This document shows positions 61,364 to 64,000 of a stretch of 64,000 nt of DNA, in pieces. Positions within the stretch are counted from its first letter, which is position 1. Each line of letters starts with the position of its first letter. The notes under the pieces were generated by a model that worked only from the letters and a program-made list of their open reading frames with translations, did no database searches and was not told the origin of the DNA. The stretch lies in the NCBI RefSeq assembly GCF_010211755.1, contig NZ_PDWR01000010.1, positions 1 through 64,000 of the forward strand, in the 5' to 3' direction. The position numbers were made by a program, and so were the translations under genes. Source of the DNA: Pseudoxanthomonas sangjuensis. GTDB taxonomy: Bacteria > Pseudomonadota > Gammaproteobacteria > Xanthomonadales > Xanthomonadaceae.

Positions 61364-61684
61364 ATGTCCCGCAAAACCGAACAGGAACTCGAGCATGGCG
61401 TGCTGGTGGAAACCGGCAAGCCCGAGGTCGCGCCGCCGCCGCTGTACCAGGTGCTGTTGCTGAACGACGACTACACGCCGATGGACTTCGTGGTCGGCGT
61501 GCTGCAGCAGTTCTTCGCGATGGACCTGGAGAAGGCCACCCAGGTGATGCTGCACGTGCATACCCGCGGCCGCGGCGTCTGCGGGGTCTATACCCGCGAG
61601 GTGGCCGAATCCAAGGTCGCCCAGGTCAACGAATATTCGCGGATGAACCAGCACCCGCTGTTGTGTACGATGGAAAAATCCTGA
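61364..61684 (+). CDS. clpS: ATP-dependent Clp protease adaptor ClpS
   Basis: A 106-residue N-end-rule adaptor. Conserved core [17 protein letters not shown], then [18 protein letters not shown]. It delivers N-degron substrates to ClpAP. A TATAAT (61352-61357) lies only six bases before the ATG, so the transcript may be nearly leaderless. clpA follows 123 bases downstream. Confidence 0.95.
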   Translation: MSRKTEQELEHGVLVETGKPEVAPPPLYQVLLLNDDYTPMDFVVGVLQQFFAMDLEKATQVMLHVHTRGRGVCGVYTREVAESKVAQVNEYSRMNQHPLLCTMEKS

Positions 61685-61807
61685 CCGGGCGGGGTGCCGC
61701 CGGCGGGCGGGGACTGGGCAACGGTTCCTGAACGCTGTGGACCGCCAGCGTTGTGGAAATCCTCCGGCCAGGCCGCATATTGTGCGCGTCAGTAGCAGGA
61801 GTTTCCC

Positions 61808-64000
<2,193 letters not shown>

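Overview
The window looks like a high-GC gammaproteobacterial chromosome of the Xanthomonadaceae/Lysobacteraceae (Xanthomonas, Lysobacter, Luteimonas or Thermomonas relatives). The main reason is a nearly complete DSF quorum-sensing (rpf) neighbourhood: a recJ 3' part, a LytTR gene in the position expected for rpfD, prfB, lysS, rpfG, rpfC, rpfF, rpfB and two aconitases. The genus cannot be fixed from the sequence alone.

Positions 1 to about 30,290 are a mobile island inserted in recJ. Its left part holds the start of an IS3-family element, a tyrosine recombinase gene whose 5' end the IS removed, two more large tyrosine recombinases, a small coiled-coil protein and a complete RecJ-like DHH exonuclease, all joined by stop/start overlaps (a Tn554-like recombinase operon). 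A small regulator region follows: an unknown gene divergent from an XRE regulator. The cargo is heavy-metal resistance: a MerR regulator divergent from a cytochrome c/FTR1 permease, a CDF transporter, a CzcI-like protein, CzcCBA, a PII-like protein, a Ca2+/cation exchanger and CzcD (8,040-19,826). Next come merR, merT and merP without merA (19,853-21,155), then CusCBA and CusF (21,249-28,620). Before the right end lies a two-gene unit (SseB-like plus an unknown protein). Its promoter carries the same CTAAG-N5-CTTAG palindrome found beside the XRE gene. The right end lies in recJ, so the island destroys the host exonuclease gene while bringing a full-length relative of it.

Positions 30,298-51,940 are core chromosome: recJ 3' half, acyltransferase, LytTR regulator, prfB (with its programmed +1 frameshift), lysS, rpfG-rpfC, convergent rpfF and rpfB, acnA, a VapBC-type pair, acnB, and an acetamidase/formamidase gene flanked by a decayed copy of the acnB 3' end. 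CRP/Clp-type palindromes lie upstream of rpfF and rpfG.

Positions 52,000-64,000 hold an Lpp-like lipoprotein, an L,D-transpeptidase with an apparent ATC start, a DUF1801 protein, a lone flavin-dependent halogenase, an unusual muramidase-papain-lipase fusion, the hflD-mnmA-nudix cluster, clpS, and clpA, which runs off the window end.
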